Shown here one piece after another: positions 33,395 to 43,696 of a stretch of DNA of 49,470 nt. Within the stretch, counting starts at the first letter, position 1. Each line of letters begins with the position of its first letter. This stretch comes from Caldilineaceae bacterium. GTDB taxonomy: Bacteria; Chloroflexota; Anaerolineae; Caldilineales; Caldilineaceae. Made by a program: the position numbers and the translations under genes. The notes beneath the pieces were generated by a model. The model had not been told where the DNA came from. It saw only the letters and a program-made list of their open reading frames with translations, and searched no databases. The stretch covers positions 1 through 49,470 of the forward strand of contig JAPKMW010000093.1 of NCBI GenBank assembly GCA_026645575.1, written 5' to 3'.

Positions 33395-35587
33395 TTACAG
33401 CGGTTCATGTTGTTTCACTTCGTCAACAGCCCGCTGACTGCCAATCACAATCACTTGATCGCCCGCGGCCAGTTTCACCGTTGGGCCGGGCATGAGGATC
33501 TGCGCTTCACGGCGCTGAATGCCGACAACCGTGACCCCATACCGTTGGCGAAATTGCAGATCGGCCAATGTCTGCCCTGCGCGTTGTGAATCATCGGCAA
33601 CTGACACTTCGGCAAGCACAAAATGCTCCGGGTCTTGGGCCGCATCATCCGTCTGCATCTGGTTGAGCAGGTATTCCGCCTGTTTCAACCCTTCCGGCGC
33701 GCCCATGAGCACCAGCCGGTCGCCAGGAAAAACCTGAAACGCCGGCCCCGGATCATAGTAGACGCGACCAGCCCGGCTGACCGCCAGAATTGACACGCCG
33801 CTTGGCGCCGGCTGTGTTTGCCCGTTTGCTGCTGCTCCCAGAGCGCGCAGGGGAAGCTGCTGGATCGTTTGACCGGCGAAGACGGTTCCTGATTGGACAC
33901 GGATTTCCTGAAAATCGACCGGCCAGTTGACATTTTTCGGCAACATCTCCATGGCATGGGTCAACGCTTCGGTAGCCTGTTCCGCCGCATCAATAAAGGG
34001 CCGGAGGATGACTTGGGCGCCGGCCTGCTTGTACAGTTCGACTTCATGTAGACTGGCTGCCGCCACGGCCACGCGCCCGCTGTAACGGCGGTTGCGTAAG
34101 AGTTCCAACAAGGCAAGATTCAGCTCCGGCAAACGGACAGTGCTGACCACCCACTTGGCTTTGTGTAAAGGCAACTGTTCGTGCAGCTCCGGGTCGGCCA
34201 TATCGCCATAGACCACCGGGATGCCATGCGTGCGCCAGCGGGCCAGGGCATTGGGGTCAAAATCAACGCCGATGATGGTTTTGTTTTGTTGGCGCAGCTT
34301 TTCGGCAATGCCGCTGCCATAGTTGCCCAACCCCACCAGAATCACATCGACCGCCGCCGGTTCCTGGAGCGATTCAAGCGCCATTTCGCGGTAAGGATGC
34401 CGGCGCTCAAAGAGCTTCAATGGCGTAGCCAAGAAGCGGTAGAGCGGCCCCGAATAGAGGATCATGTAGGTCGAGACAAAGATCGTCACCACCCCAACCA
34501 GGGTGATTAAGCCCATGATCTCTGGGCTGATATGACCAAGGCTAAGGCCCAGCGCCGCCACAATCAGCGAAAACTCGCTAATCTGCGCCACGGTCAGCCC
34601 GGCCAGGAAGCTGGTGCGCCGCCGGTAGCCCATTACCCCCATGATGACAAGAACGATAAGCGGGTTGCCGACCAACACAAAGAGCGCAAAGACAACCGAC
34701 GCGCCCAGTTGGCTGCCAACCGTAGACCAATCCAGCCGCGCCCCCAGATCGATAAAGAAGAAGAGTAGCAGAAAATCGCGCAGCCCCGTAAGACGACCAC
34801 CAATGGTATCGCGATAGCCGGTCGAAGCCAGCGAAATGCCGGCCAGAAAGGCGCCGACCTCTTTGCTAAAGCCTAGCACTTCACCGGCGGCGCTTAGGGC
34901 GACGGCCCAGGCAATGGCAAAGAGGGTGAGCAGTTCTGGTGAGTACGCCAGACGCTGGGTCAGGGAGGGCAGCACATAGCGCATGAGCAGACCAACGACT
35001 GCCAATAACCCAGCCCCTTTAACGACAATAAGGAGGACGGCGGCAAAGAGCGAATCGCCGGCCGCCAGTTCGATGCCAAAGGTAGTCAGCAGCACCAACG
35101 CCAAAATGGCAGCAATATCTTGCACGATCAAAAAGCCGATGGCGATCTGACCGTGGAGCGCGTCAATCTCCTTTTTGTCCGAGAGCAACTTGACAATGAT
35201 AATCGTACTCGAAAAGGTCAACGCCACCGCCACATAGGCCGCACTGAGCCAGTCGATACCGAGGGCCACGGCAATCACAAAGCCGATGGCCGACGTGAAA
35301 ACGATTTGACCCAACCCCGTCGCCAGCGCAACCGGGCCGGTCGTGCGGATAAGCTGAAAATCCAACTTTAACCCGACAATGAATAACAGAAGCGCAATCC
35401 CGATGTGGGCCAGTAACTCGATCTGCGCATGGCTTTGAATCAGACTGAGGGACGCCGGCCCGGCCAGAATACCGGTAGCTAAAAACATGATCAGCAACGG
35501 TTGGCGTAATTTCTGCCCAACTATGCCCAGCACCGTAGCCAGGCCCAAAATCGCGGCAATTTCCAAGAAGGTATCGCCATGCAACAT
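33395..35587 (-). CDS. Kef-type CPA2 cation/proton antiporter with RCK domains
   Basis: 730 residues. Twelve or so membrane segments fill 1-390 (LRQPLLIMFLATGILAGP, LLFIVGLKLDFQLI, FSSTIIIVKLLSDKKEID, SKEVGAFLAGISLA). An RCK/TrkA-N domain follows from about 412 (VDVILVGLGNYGSGIAEKL, VDFD), and then two TrkA-C-like domains (about 560-640 and 655-725). This is the CPA2 K+/H+ or Na+/H+ antiporter layout, gated by nucleotide through the RCK ring. The gene converges with the FAD oxidoreductase. Two C-terminal TrkA-C-like units instead of one is noteworthy. Confidence 0.92.
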   Translation of the reverse strand: MLHGDTFLEIAAILGLATVLGIVGQKLRQPLLIMFLATGILAGPASLSLIQSHAQIELLAHIGIALLLFIVGLKLDFQLIRTTGPVALATGLGQIVFTSAIGFVIAVALGIDWLSAAYVAVALTFSSTIIIVKLLSDKKEIDALHGQIAIGFLIVQDIAAILALVLLTTFGIELAAGDSLFAAVLLIVVKGAGLLAVVGLLMRYVLPSLTQRLAYSPELLTLFAIAWAVALSAAGEVLGFSKEVGAFLAGISLASTGYRDTIGGRLTGLRDFLLLFFFIDLGARLDWSTVGSQLGASVVFALFVLVGNPLIVLVIMGVMGYRRRTSFLAGLTVAQISEFSLIVAALGLSLGHISPEIMGLITLVGVVTIFVSTYMILYSGPLYRFLATPLKLFERRHPYREMALESLQEPAAVDVILVGLGNYGSGIAEKLRQQNKTIIGVDFDPNALARWRTHGIPVVYGDMADPELHEQLPLHKAKWVVSTVRLPELNLALLELLRNRRYSGRVAVAAASLHEVELYKQAGAQVILRPFIDAAEQATEALTHAMEMLPKNVNWPVDFQEIRVQSGTVFAGQTIQQLPLRALGAAANGQTQPAPSGVSILAVSRAGRVYYDPGPAFQVFPGDRLVLMGAPEGLKQAEYLLNQMQTDDAAQDPEHFVLAEVSVADDSQRAGQTLADLQFRQRYGVTVVGIQRREAQILMPGPTVKLAAGDQVIVIGSQRAVDEVKQHEPL

Positions 35588-35632
35588 TGGTTACTCCTTA
35601 CGAAGTTTCAGAAATGGTTATAACTTCCAAGC

Positions 35633-35693
35633 CCGCTCCAAGCCAGTCCGTGACTGGCGACCCCAACGCCAGTCACGGGCTGGCTCGGAGCGG
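35633..35693. repeat. 27-bp-arm palindrome, GCC(G/A)GTC family
   Basis: Arms 35633-35659 and 35667-35693 with two mismatches; core AGCCAGTCCGTGACTGGCG. It lies between the antiporter start and the upstream stress-protein gene. Related to 14791 and 24829. Confidence 0.75.
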
Positions 35694-35731
35694 ATGGGAT
35701 TAGTCGTTACGAATGTTATTCCCCGCCGCGC

Positions 35732-36181
35732 CTACCACACGTCGAACTCTTGCGGTTCACCCACCCGCACCAGGAGAACCGGCGCCGGCGCCTTGCGCAC
35801 AACACCGTCGGCGGTGCTGCCCAACACCCAGCGGTTGAAGCCGCCATGCCCACGCGTACTCATCACAATCAGATCAATCGCGTTGCGGGCCGCGTACGCG
35901 ACAATCGTCGGCGCACAGCCTGTGCCGCCCCCGCCTTCGACGCTCTCAATCTGCACGTCAACCCCGGCGGCTTGCGCTTGGGCGGCAAGCGGGGCGAACG
36001 CGGCCGCGACCTCCGCTTTGACCAGAGCTTCCATCTGTGGGCTGCGTGCTTCCAGCAGGGGCGGAACGACCTTGAGCAGAATCAATTGCGCGCCAAAGCG
36101 TTGCGCCTGGGCAATGGCATAAGGCAACGCCTCTTCAGCCAGCGCCGAACCATCCAGCGTTAGCAGAATTTTATTGTACAT
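35732..36181 (-). CDS. Universal stress protein, type A (copy 1)
   Basis: 149 residues from MYNKILLTLDGSALAEEALP. One Usp domain with the ATP-binding pattern G-x2-G-x9-G-S (STRGHGGFNRWVLGSTADGV). It is a close paralogue of 45214-45735, sharing for example PYAIAQAQRFGAQLILLKV. ATP-binding Usps are cytoplasmic stress and energy sensors. Of two ATGs (36187, 36181) the second is better spaced from AGGAGG. It lies between the CPA2 antiporter and two P-type ATPases. Confidence 0.92.
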   Translation of the reverse strand: MYNKILLTLDGSALAEEALPYAIAQAQRFGAQLILLKVVPPLLEARSPQMEALVKAEVAAAFAPLAAQAQAAGVDVQIESVEGGGGTGCAPTIVAYAARNAIDLIVMSTRGHGGFNRWVLGSTADGVVRKAPAPVLLVRVGEPQEFDVW

Positions 36182-36254
36182 CCTCATTTTCCTCCTTTTA
36201 CGCAGTCACAGTATCACACGAAGTGAAACCATTATCCGTAGACGGTAACACAGC

Positions 36255-36300
36255 CGAGACTTGACTTTGGACGCTGGACTACACGACTGCGGACTACTGA
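36255..36300. repeat. GGACT-type dispersed repeat
   Basis: GACTTTGGACGCTGGACTAC followed by GCGGACTACTGATTAT resembles the GGACT steps at 9708 and GCGGCCTACTGATTATTA at 1289. It ends at the stop of the P-type ATPase gene. Confidence 0.5.
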
Positions 36301-39060
36301 TTATGGCTGGTTGCCCTGCCGCCGGGTCAACCATTTCTCGATTTCAACACCCCAAAAGACGACGGTGCTCAACGCCAGGCTCACCAGCAGTTCCGGCAGC
36401 GGTAGCGCCGTTGTCTGGAAGAAGCCTTGCAAGAAAGGCAGGTAAATGACTGCCAGTTGCAGAACAAAGGTCAACAGTACACTCGCCAACAGCGCCTTGT
36501 TCGACAACAACCCAATCGTAAAGAGCGAGTCCCGCCCAGAGCGGATCGCCAGGGCATGACCCATTTGCGAGAGGGTGAGTGTGGTAAAGACGATCGTTTG
36601 CCAGTGGGCGGAATCGCCAAGCCAGTACCAGTAGCCCAGCGCCAGCGAGACCAACCCCATCAACAGCCCGATCACGATGATGTGTCGCCCCATCCCCCGC
36701 CCAAAGATATTTTCATCAGGATGGTACGGCGGGCGGCGCATGAGGTTGCGTTCCCCTGGCTCGACGCCCAGCGCCAGCCCCGGCAGTCCATCGGTCACCA
36801 GATTGATCCAGAGAATTTGCAGCGGCAACAGGGGCAAGGGCATCCCCAAAAAGGGCGCCAGCAACATAACCCAAATCTCGCCGGAGTTGCTGGTCATGGT
36901 GTATTTGATGAATTTGCGGATATTGTCGTAAATGACCCGCCCCTCTTCCACAGCGGCGACGATGGTGGTAAAGTTGTCATCGAGCAAGACCATATCCGCC
37001 GCCTCTTTCGAGACATCAGTGCCGGTGATGCCCATCGCCACGCCGATCTCGGCCTTGCGTAACGCCGGGGCGTCATTGACGCCGTCACCAGTCATGGCGA
37101 CAATATGGCCTTTTTCTTGGAGAACGCTCACGAGCCGCAATTTATGCTCCGGCGAGACGCGCGCATAAACCGAGACCTCGTCGATCACCGTTGCGAGTGC
37201 CGGGGCCGGCAATTTGTCGATTTCCTGTCCAGTCAGCACGCGACTACCGTTGGCAATGCCCAACTCATGGGCAATCTGGCGCGCTGTTAGCGGATGATCG
37301 CCGGTAATCATCACCGGGCGGATGCCGGCATTTTTGCAGGTCGCGACGGCGTCCTTCACTTCGGGTCGTGGCGGATCAACCATGCCGATCATGCCGACAA
37401 AGGTAAGCTCCTGCTCCAACGTTTCAATGCCATCAGCGGGCATGGTCGCCAGCGGGCGGAAAGCCAACCCCAAGACACGCATCCCTTTTTGCGCCAGTTG
37501 ATCATTGGTCGCCAGAATCCGTTGGCGCCACGCCTCATCCAGCACTTCGACTGTTCCCGCGTTCCAGACCTGCGTGGCAAGCCCCAGCAACTGATCGACC
37601 GCGCCCTTGGTAAAGGCGACAAAGGGTGAACCGTTGACCTGTTGGGTGATCACCGCGAACGGTTGCGCTGTGCCATTGGTGGTCGACACCGGTGTTTGCA
37701 CCTGATGGACGGTGGTCATCCGCTTGCGTTCGGCGTCGAAGGGCGCTTCGGCCACCCGTGGCAAGGTTTGGTCTAGTGTCGTTTTCCACAGGCCAAAGCG
37801 CGCCGCCGCCACCACCAACGCGCCCTCGGTCGGATCGCCGACGGCGTGGTAAGCCGGTTGCGCGTTACCCTCTTCCTGCTCCAGCACGGCATCGTTGCAC
37901 AAAGCGCTACCAGCCAGCAAGAAGGCCAGCGCCGGTTGATCCTGCAAGATGGGCAGGGGCGCCCGGCCATTCTCCAGCGTTGGCATGTGATGGTCGAAAT
38001 GTTCGACAAGATCAAGCTGATGACCGGCCACATCCAGCACCGTGACAGTCATCCGATTTTCGGTCAGGGTACCGGTTTTGTCCGAGCAGATGACGGTGGT
38101 CGAACCCAGCGCTTCGACGGCCGGTAATTTGCGAATCAAGGCGCGGCGATTTAACATGCGTTGGGCGCCCAGGGCCAGGGTGATGGTAACGACGGCGGGC
38201 AACCCTTCCGGCACGGCGGCCACGGCCATGCTCATTGCCGTCATAAACATCAACTTCAGATCTTCCCCCCGCAGGACGCCCAGGAGAAAGACAACCACCA
38301 CAATGCCCACGGCAGCCAGCGCCAACTTGCGCCCCAGTTGATCAAGGCGGCGTTGCAGGGGCGTCTGTTCCTGGCCCACACTCTGGATCATGGTGGCAAT
38401 GGCACCTAATTCGGTCTTCATCCCCGTTTCGGTGACAAGCGCCTGGCCGCGGCCATAGGTGACAACCGTCCCCATGTAGACCATGTTATGGCGGTCCCCC
38501 AGCGGCAAGTCCGGCCCTGCCAGCTCGGCGACTGTCTTCTCCACCGGCTGCGACTCACCGGTCAAGGCCGCTTCCTGCGTGCGCAGGTTGGCGCTCTCCA
38601 AGAGCCGACAATCCGCCGGCACGAGGTTGCCAGTCTCCAAGAGAACCACATCGCCCGGCACTAGTTCACGCGCCGAAAGCTCCTGAACGTGGCCGCCCCG
38701 TCGCACCTTGACCGCCGGCACCGCCAGCCGTTTAAGTGCGGCCATCGCTTTTTCGGCGCGGTACTCTTGATTGAAGCCAAGCAAGGCATTCAGCACCACA
38801 ATGATCAGAATCGCCAGCGCATCGTTGGCATCGCCGAGCGCAGCCGAGATGACGGCAGCGATGATCAGAATCACCACCATTGTCGCCGTCAGTTGCTCCC
38901 AGAGGATGCGCCAGGGGCTTTTCAGCCCGCGCTCAACCAGCTCATTCGGCCCATCGTGGGCCAGGCGGCGCTCCACTTCCGCTGGTGCCAGACCCAGGGT
39001 CGGATCGGTCGCTAGCTCCTGGGCAACGTCGGCAACTTTCCGTTTGTACCAATCGCTCAT
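36301..39060 (-). CDS. P2A-type Ca2+-ATPase
   Basis: 919 residues from [14 protein letters not shown]; the open frame to 39168 overlaps the upstream gene. Actuator TGES ([12 protein letters not shown]), phosphorylated Asp327 in [14 protein letters not shown], hinge [11 protein letters not shown], and M4 [13 protein letters not shown]6 reads [15 protein letters not shown], with Asn753, Thr756 and Asp757 matching the Ca2+ ligands N-x2-T-D of SERCA. Ten membrane segments are present. Ca2+ export is well supported. It begins one base after the stop of the paralogous ATPase upstream, whose last codons contain the CAGGAGCAAG ribosome site. Confidence 0.92.
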   Translation of the reverse strand: MSDWYKRKVADVAQELATDPTLGLAPAEVERRLAHDGPNELVERGLKSPWRILWEQLTATMVVILIIAAVISAALGDANDALAILIIVVLNALLGFNQEYRAEKAMAALKRLAVPAVKVRRGGHVQELSARELVPGDVVLLETGNLVPADCRLLESANLRTQEAALTGESQPVEKTVAELAGPDLPLGDRHNMVYMGTVVTYGRGQALVTETGMKTELGAIATMIQSVGQEQTPLQRRLDQLGRKLALAAVGIVVVVFLLGVLRGEDLKLMFMTAMSMAVAAVPEGLPAVVTITLALGAQRMLNRRALIRKLPAVEALGSTTVICSDKTGTLTENRMTVTVLDVAGHQLDLVEHFDHHMPTLENGRAPLPILQDQPALAFLLAGSALCNDAVLEQEEGNAQPAYHAVGDPTEGALVVAAARFGLWKTTLDQTLPRVAEAPFDAERKRMTTVHQVQTPVSTTNGTAQPFAVITQQVNGSPFVAFTKGAVDQLLGLATQVWNAGTVEVLDEAWRQRILATNDQLAQKGMRVLGLAFRPLATMPADGIETLEQELTFVGMIGMVDPPRPEVKDAVATCKNAGIRPVMITGDHPLTARQIAHELGIANGSRVLTGQEIDKLPAPALATVIDEVSVYARVSPEHKLRLVSVLQEKGHIVAMTGDGVNDAPALRKAEIGVAMGITGTDVSKEAADMVLLDDNFTTIVAAVEEGRVIYDNIRKFIKYTMTSNSGEIWVMLLAPFLGMPLPLLPLQILWINLVTDGLPGLALGVEPGERNLMRRPPYHPDENIFGRGMGRHIIVIGLLMGLVSLALGYWYWLGDSAHWQTIVFTTLTLSQMGHALAIRSGRDSLFTIGLLSNKALLASVLLTFVLQLAVIYLPFLQGFFQTTALPLPELLVSLALSTVVFWGVEIEKWLTRRQGNQP

Positions 39061-39061
39061 C

Positions 39062-41851
39062 TTAACTTGCTCCTGCTGACCGCTGTGTGGCTGTGGCCTG
39101 CCCGTTGGGGGTGCGGCTCGTGCCTCGCGGCTTAGAGGATGACAGACGCCGGCGCACCCACTTCTCAAATTCGATGACCGTGTATGCGATGATGCTCACA
39201 CCGACGATGCGCCACCAGGCATCGAAGGTAAGCGGGACGCTCGCCATCACGCGATTCATGAAGGGCGCATAGGTGAAGAGGAGTTGCAATAACAACATCA
39301 CCACCCAACCGCCCACCAACCACCGGTTAGAAAAGAGACCGATGCGGAACATCGACTGGGTGAGGGAGCGACAATTGAAGAGATAGAACATTTCGACCAT
39401 GACAACCACATTCACCGCTATCGTCCGCGCTTCGTTCAGGCTGGCGCCGTTGCGCAACGCCCATTCAAACAGGCCGAAGGCGCCCACCAGAATCAGTGCG
39501 CCCACCACCAAGATGCGCCAAATCAGCTCGCCGGTTAGAATCGGCGCGCCGGGGTCACGGGGTGGACGGTGCATGATACCGGGTTCCTTCGCTTCCATTG
39601 CCAGCACCAACCCCAGGACGGCGACCGTCGTCATGTTGATCCAGAGGATTTGCACGGGCAGAATGGGGAGGGCAACGCCGGTGACGATGGCGGCCAGAAT
39701 GACTAAGCCTTCGCCCAAATTGGTTGGCAGCGTCCAGACAATGATTTTGGTCAGATTATCGAAAATCCCGCGACCTTCTTCAACAGCCGCTTCAATAGAG
39801 GCAAAATTGTCGTCCGTCAACACCATGTCCGCGGCCTCTTTGGCGACATCGGTGCCATTTTTGCCCATCGCCACGCCAATGTCCGCTTGTTTTAGGGCAG
39901 GGGCGTCATTGACCCCATCCCCCGTCATGGCGACAACATGACCATGCGCCTGTAACGCTTCGACCAAACGCAGTTTTTGTTCAGGGGTGACACGAGCAAA
40001 GATCGCGGTCCGTTCAGCCGCGGCAATTAAGTTTGTATCCGATAGTTCAGCCATTGCCGTACCGGTCAACACCGTCGGCGCCGTTCCCTCAGTCGCGCCA
40101 GCGCCATCCAGGCCAATTTGTGTAGCGATCGCAGCCGCTGTGAGCGCGTGGTCGCCGGTGATCATTTTAACGCGAATCCCAGCCGTCTGGCAAGCGTGAA
40201 CCGCCGCCACCGCTTCCGGGCGTGGCGGGTCTGACAAGCCCTGCAAACCGAGAAAGGTCAGGCCGCCAGCCACATGCGCGTGGGTCAGATCCACGGCGCC
40301 AGGGGGTAACTCGCCGCGCGCAAAGGCCAGCACACGCAACCCTTTGGCGGCCATTGCCCCAACCGCCGCCAGTGTTTGTTTCCTGTCCAGCGGGATGACA
40401 TGGCCCATTTCGTCAATAGCTGTGTTACATTTTTCCAAGAGCACCTCAACGGCCCCTTTTACATAGATCAGGCGGGGTTGCGTGGGGCCGGTATCATGCA
40501 GGGTCGCCATATATTGATGCTGCGACTCGAATGGAATGGCATCTAAACGCGGGCATTGCACTTGGTGCGCCGCCGTCATAAGCCCAGCCTTGTGGGCGGC
40601 GACAAGCAGGGCGCCTTCAGTTGGGTCGCCTTCAATGTCCCACTGCCCCTCCTTTTCCACCAGTCGGCTATCATTGCAGAGCAACCCGGCTTGCAGCGTT
40701 TCGCGGAGCGCCCTGTTTGAAGCTGGCTCAACGGTCACTCCCTGGTGCAAAAGCTGGCCGGATGGGCGATACCCCGCCCCCGTCACTTCGTACTGGGCGC
40801 CAGGCGTCGCAATCTCCTGTACGGTCATCTGATTCTGGGTCAACGTGCCGGTTTTGTCGGAGCAGATGACGGTCGTGCTGCCCAGGGCTTCGACCGCGGG
40901 CAATTTGCGGATAATCGCCCGGCGGCGCGCCATCCGGGAGACGCCAATAGCCAAGGTGACGGTCACGGCAGCCGGCAGACCTTCGGGGATCGCCGACACG
41001 GCCAAGGCAATGGCCGCCATCAGTGTATCGAGCGGCGTCTGCCCACGCCAGAGACCCACAAAGAAGGTCAGCCCCGCCAGAGCCAGAATCACATAGAGCA
41101 ATGTTTGGCTAAATTGACCAATCTTGCGCGTCAACGGCGTCTCCAAATCGCGGGCGGTTGAAATGAGTTGAGAAATGCGCCCAACCTCCGTATTGTCCCC
41201 AATCGCGACGACGATCCCTGTAGCCTGACCGTAGGTCACCAACGTCGAGGCATAGGCCATATTGCGGCGGTCCGCCAGCATGGTTGCGGGAGCTAAGCGC
41301 AGCTCGGCATCTTTTTGGACTGGCGCTGATTCACCGGTCAGGGCGGCCTCAGCGACCTGTAAATCACGGGTACGCAGGAGTCGTAGATCGGCCGGCACTT
41401 TGTTACCGGTCTGGAGCAACACCACATCGCCCGGCACCAGTTCGGCGGCAGAAAGACGCACGGCTTGTCCAGCCCGTAACGCAGTGGCTTCGGTGGTCAT
41501 CGTCTGGGCAAGGGCTTCAATCGCGCGCTCGGCCTTGGCTTCCTGGATATAACCGACAATGGCATTTACCAGCACCACGCCAAAGATGATGGCGGCATCC
41601 ACCGCGTCCTTCAAGAGCAGCGTAACAAGACTCGCGGCCAGCAGGATGTAAATGAGCGGATTGTGGAATTGCAAGAGAAAGCGTATGAGCGGGCTTTTGC
41701 CGCGCTTGGGGGTCAGCACATTCGGCCCAAAGTGTTCTTGGCGGTGCTTAATTGCAAACAAATCCAACCCATTTTGCTGGTGACTTTCCAGCAGGGTAAC
41801 AATCTCATCGTTCGGAAGGTGATGCCACTGTTTGTTAAGCAACGTTTGCAT
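39062..41851 (-). CDS. P2-type cation ATPase with altered M6 site
   Basis: 929 residues from [17 protein letters not shown]; a start at 41962 lacks a ribosome site. Actuator [10 protein letters not shown], phosphorylated Asp332 in [15 protein letters not shown]4 [12 protein letters not shown] and hinge [17 protein letters not shown] are intact. In M6 the text is [16 protein letters not shown]: Asn739 and Thr742 remain but the SERCA Asp is Val743. This M6 form is known from a bacterial subclade of uncertain specificity. The pump probably moves a cation other than Ca2+, such as Na+ or K+, which is inference. It is translationally close to the next ATPase. Confidence 0.9.
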   Translation of the reverse strand: MQTLLNKQWHHLPNDEIVTLLESHQQNGLDLFAIKHRQEHFGPNVLTPKRGKSPLIRFLLQFHNPLIYILLAASLVTLLLKDAVDAAIIFGVVLVNAIVGYIQEAKAERAIEALAQTMTTEATALRAGQAVRLSAAELVPGDVVLLQTGNKVPADLRLLRTRDLQVAEAALTGESAPVQKDAELRLAPATMLADRRNMAYASTLVTYGQATGIVVAIGDNTEVGRISQLISTARDLETPLTRKIGQFSQTLLYVILALAGLTFFVGLWRGQTPLDTLMAAIALAVSAIPEGLPAAVTVTLAIGVSRMARRRAIIRKLPAVEALGSTTVICSDKTGTLTQNQMTVQEIATPGAQYEVTGAGYRPSGQLLHQGVTVEPASNRALRETLQAGLLCNDSRLVEKEGQWDIEGDPTEGALLVAAHKAGLMTAAHQVQCPRLDAIPFESQHQYMATLHDTGPTQPRLIYVKGAVEVLLEKCNTAIDEMGHVIPLDRKQTLAAVGAMAAKGLRVLAFARGELPPGAVDLTHAHVAGGLTFLGLQGLSDPPRPEAVAAVHACQTAGIRVKMITGDHALTAAAIATQIGLDGAGATEGTAPTVLTGTAMAELSDTNLIAAAERTAIFARVTPEQKLRLVEALQAHGHVVAMTGDGVNDAPALKQADIGVAMGKNGTDVAKEAADMVLTDDNFASIEAAVEEGRGIFDNLTKIIVWTLPTNLGEGLVILAAIVTGVALPILPVQILWINMTTVAVLGLVLAMEAKEPGIMHRPPRDPGAPILTGELIWRILVVGALILVGAFGLFEWALRNGASLNEARTIAVNVVVMVEMFYLFNCRSLTQSMFRIGLFSNRWLVGGWVVMLLLQLLFTYAPFMNRVMASVPLTFDAWWRIVGVSIIAYTVIEFEKWVRRRLSSSKPRGTSRTPNGQATATQRSAGAS

Positions 41852-41900
41852 GAATTGCCATCTCCTTGGTAGCTTGTGCGATAGTACATCTATAGTACAT

Positions 41901-42446
41901 CTAGTGAATCGTTGTCTGGTGACGAAGGCTGAGAACCCAAGCCCCGACGAGGAGAACGACAAGAATCACCAGGTAAGTTACATCTGTCGCCGGCTGATAT
42001 TCTACACGCAGGGTTTGTTGGATGAGCCGGAGCGTTACTCTCACCAGAAGGATGCCGACCAACCAACGCCTAAGGCCAGTCATGGTACGCGCGAGAAACA
42101 AGCGCGGGAGTAGCTCCAAAAACCACACTTCTCCCCGCTTGTTCGCGCTAGCATAGCGTAGGCGCAGACCGGTGACGGTGAGCAATGTAAGCACAATGAG
42201 CAGATAGAGATCGAGCAACACCTTAATCCCCTCGGCTGCAATCTCGATGTCCACTGTTACGCGCAGGTCAGCAGTCAGGTGCGGATCAGCAAGCTGATGG
42301 ACGTGACCGACCATTGCCTGCAGATCCAGAGCCGTAATATAAATCATGAGGAGCAGCAGGGGGACGCCGACAATCACAAGGATGAAGGGCGGGATCCCAA
42401 GCGATTGTCCTGCCTCTCCAGCCAGTTGTATCGATGACTTACGCAT
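41901..42446 (-). CDS. Four-helix membrane protein of unknown function
   Basis: 181 residues with membrane segments at about 20-42 (FILVIVGVPLLLLMIYITAL), 75-95 (LLDLYLLIVLTLLTVTGL), 125-140 and 155-175. A cytosolic loop RYASANKRGEVWFLELLPRL separates the pairs. The layout recalls PsiE/UPF0114-type small membrane proteins, but no diagnostic motif is seen. GAGGAG precedes the ATG. It lies between a P-type ATPase and a Ca2+/cation antiporter on the same strand, which suggests a link to ion transport. Confidence 0.65.
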   Translation of the reverse strand: MRKSSIQLAGEAGQSLGIPPFILVIVGVPLLLLMIYITALDLQAMVGHVHQLADPHLTADLRVTVDIEIAAEGIKVLLDLYLLIVLTLLTVTGLRLRYASANKRGEVWFLELLPRLFLARTMTGLRRWLVGILLVRVTLRLIQQTLRVEYQPATDVTYLVILVVLLVGAWVLSLRHQTTIH

Positions 42447-42582
42447 AATCTTTCTCCTCGTCTGCTACCTTGGTCACTACCTTAGTCGCCACTTGATTAG
42501 GGAAAAAGGGTGACGGCACGTTGCATACAAGCGTTACTTGCCGATAATTTCGACCTAAAGCCATGGGGGTAAATAGGCTGCT

Positions 42583-43506
42583 TCACCAGCTTTGCAAAAT
42601 CAGGACAAGGTAAAGCACATACAGCGCCAATAGCAGGAGACCGCGCCCCCGCCCGATGACCGCACTCCTAAAGGGGAGGACGACCAGGGTGGTGAGCGCC
42701 CCAAAGACCAGGCCGACAGCAACATCGTGCCAAACCACGGTGATCGGTGAAATGATGGCGGCCAGCGCCACAATGAACAGCCCGTTAAAAATATTGCTGC
42801 CCAGGATGTTGCCCAGCCCAAGCTGCTCATGGTGACGCACAACGGCGATCAAGGTTGTCGCCAATTCAGGGGCGCCGGTGGCAATGGCGACAACGGTCGC
42901 GCCAACGATGAACGGGTCAACACCGTAGGCCGTGGCAATGCCCTTGGCCCCCTCGACGATGAGACGACCGGCGACCACTAACAAGATTAACCCGACGGCG
43001 CTGAAAAGGAGGGCGCGGCGACCGGCGTCGGTGGCAAACCGTTCGGGCGACGCGGCGCGTTGGGCGCGGGCCTGTTGTATACTCAGGGTAAGCCAGACGC
43101 CAAAGATCAATAGCAAGAGCAAGCCATCGACCTGGGAAAGGCGCCCATCCAGCGCCAACAGCGCCAGGATGAAGGGCGTCAACAAGGCAACGGCGAAATC
43201 ACGCCGCACGGTTGCTAAGGCGGTTTCAATCGGCGTCACCAGCAAGGCCAGCGCCAGAATCAGACCGACATTGACCACATTGCTGCCCAGAGCGTCACCT
43301 AGCGAAATCTCCGGCGTCCCTGCGCTGGCTGCCGTCAGCGCAACCGCCAACTCCGGGCTGGAGGTGGCAAAGGCGGCAATGGTGGCGCCAATCAGCGCGG
43401 CTGGCACCCGCAGCCAACGCCCCAGATCGACGGCGCCACGGACAAAGAGTTCGCCGCCAAGGCCGGCGCACAAGATCCCAAGCGTGACAGCTAGATAGTT
43501 ATTCAT
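42583..43506 (-). CDS. Ca2+/cation antiporter (CaCA family, YrbG-like)
   Basis: 307 residues with about ten membrane segments in two inverted halves. Each half has the alpha-repeat signature: ALIGATIAAFATSSPELAVAL with GDALGSNVVNVGLIL, and FIVGATVVAIATGAPELATTL with GNILGSNIFNGLFIV. These hold the acidic ion-coordinating residues of Na+/Ca2+ exchangers. Ca2+ extrusion driven by Na+ or H+ is expected. It matches the adjacent Ca2+-ATPase in purpose. A hairpin and palindrome lie upstream. Confidence 0.94.
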   Translation of the reverse strand: MNNYLAVTLGILCAGLGGELFVRGAVDLGRWLRVPAALIGATIAAFATSSPELAVALTAASAGTPEISLGDALGSNVVNVGLILALALLVTPIETALATVRRDFAVALLTPFILALLALDGRLSQVDGLLLLLIFGVWLTLSIQQARAQRAASPERFATDAGRRALLFSAVGLILLVVAGRLIVEGAKGIATAYGVDPFIVGATVVAIATGAPELATTLIAVVRHHEQLGLGNILGSNIFNGLFIVALAAIISPITVVWHDVAVGLVFGALTTLVVLPFRSAVIGRGRGLLLLALYVLYLVLILQSW

Positions 43507-43554
43507 GGCAACGCCTCAAATCACTTGTAACACCAGAGGGTCGGAAGACAAAAA

Positions 43555-43576
43555 AGACTGCCCTTTTTGGCAGTCT
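43555..43576 (-). terminator. Minus-strand terminator after the stress-protein genes
   Basis: AGACTGCC (43555-43562) pairs with GGCAGTCT (43569-43576). On the minus strand it is followed by TTTTTTGTC, a clear T tract. It ends transcripts from the Usp genes above 43697. Confidence 0.8.
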
Positions 43577-43660
43577 CCTCCGGCGCCTTCGATTATGCGC
43601 TTGTCTTGTCGCCCCATGGTCGCGTTCACTATACCACAACAACGCCGACAAACGGTGGGT

Positions 43661-43690
43661 CATCCGGCTAGTACCGGTACTAGCCGGATG
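43661..43690. repeat. Perfect 30-bp palindrome
   Basis: Each arm is CATCCGGCTAGTACC, joined without a spacer. It directly follows the stop of the Usp gene (-). It shares the CTAG and AGCCGG elements with the palindrome at 24829. Confidence 0.8.
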
Positions 43691-43696
43691 GATAGG

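Noticed and set aside
36427..37062. 211-codon plus-strand frame
   Set aside because: Antisense to the Ca2+-ATPase, whose motifs are unmistakable; high-GC sequence keeps several frames open.
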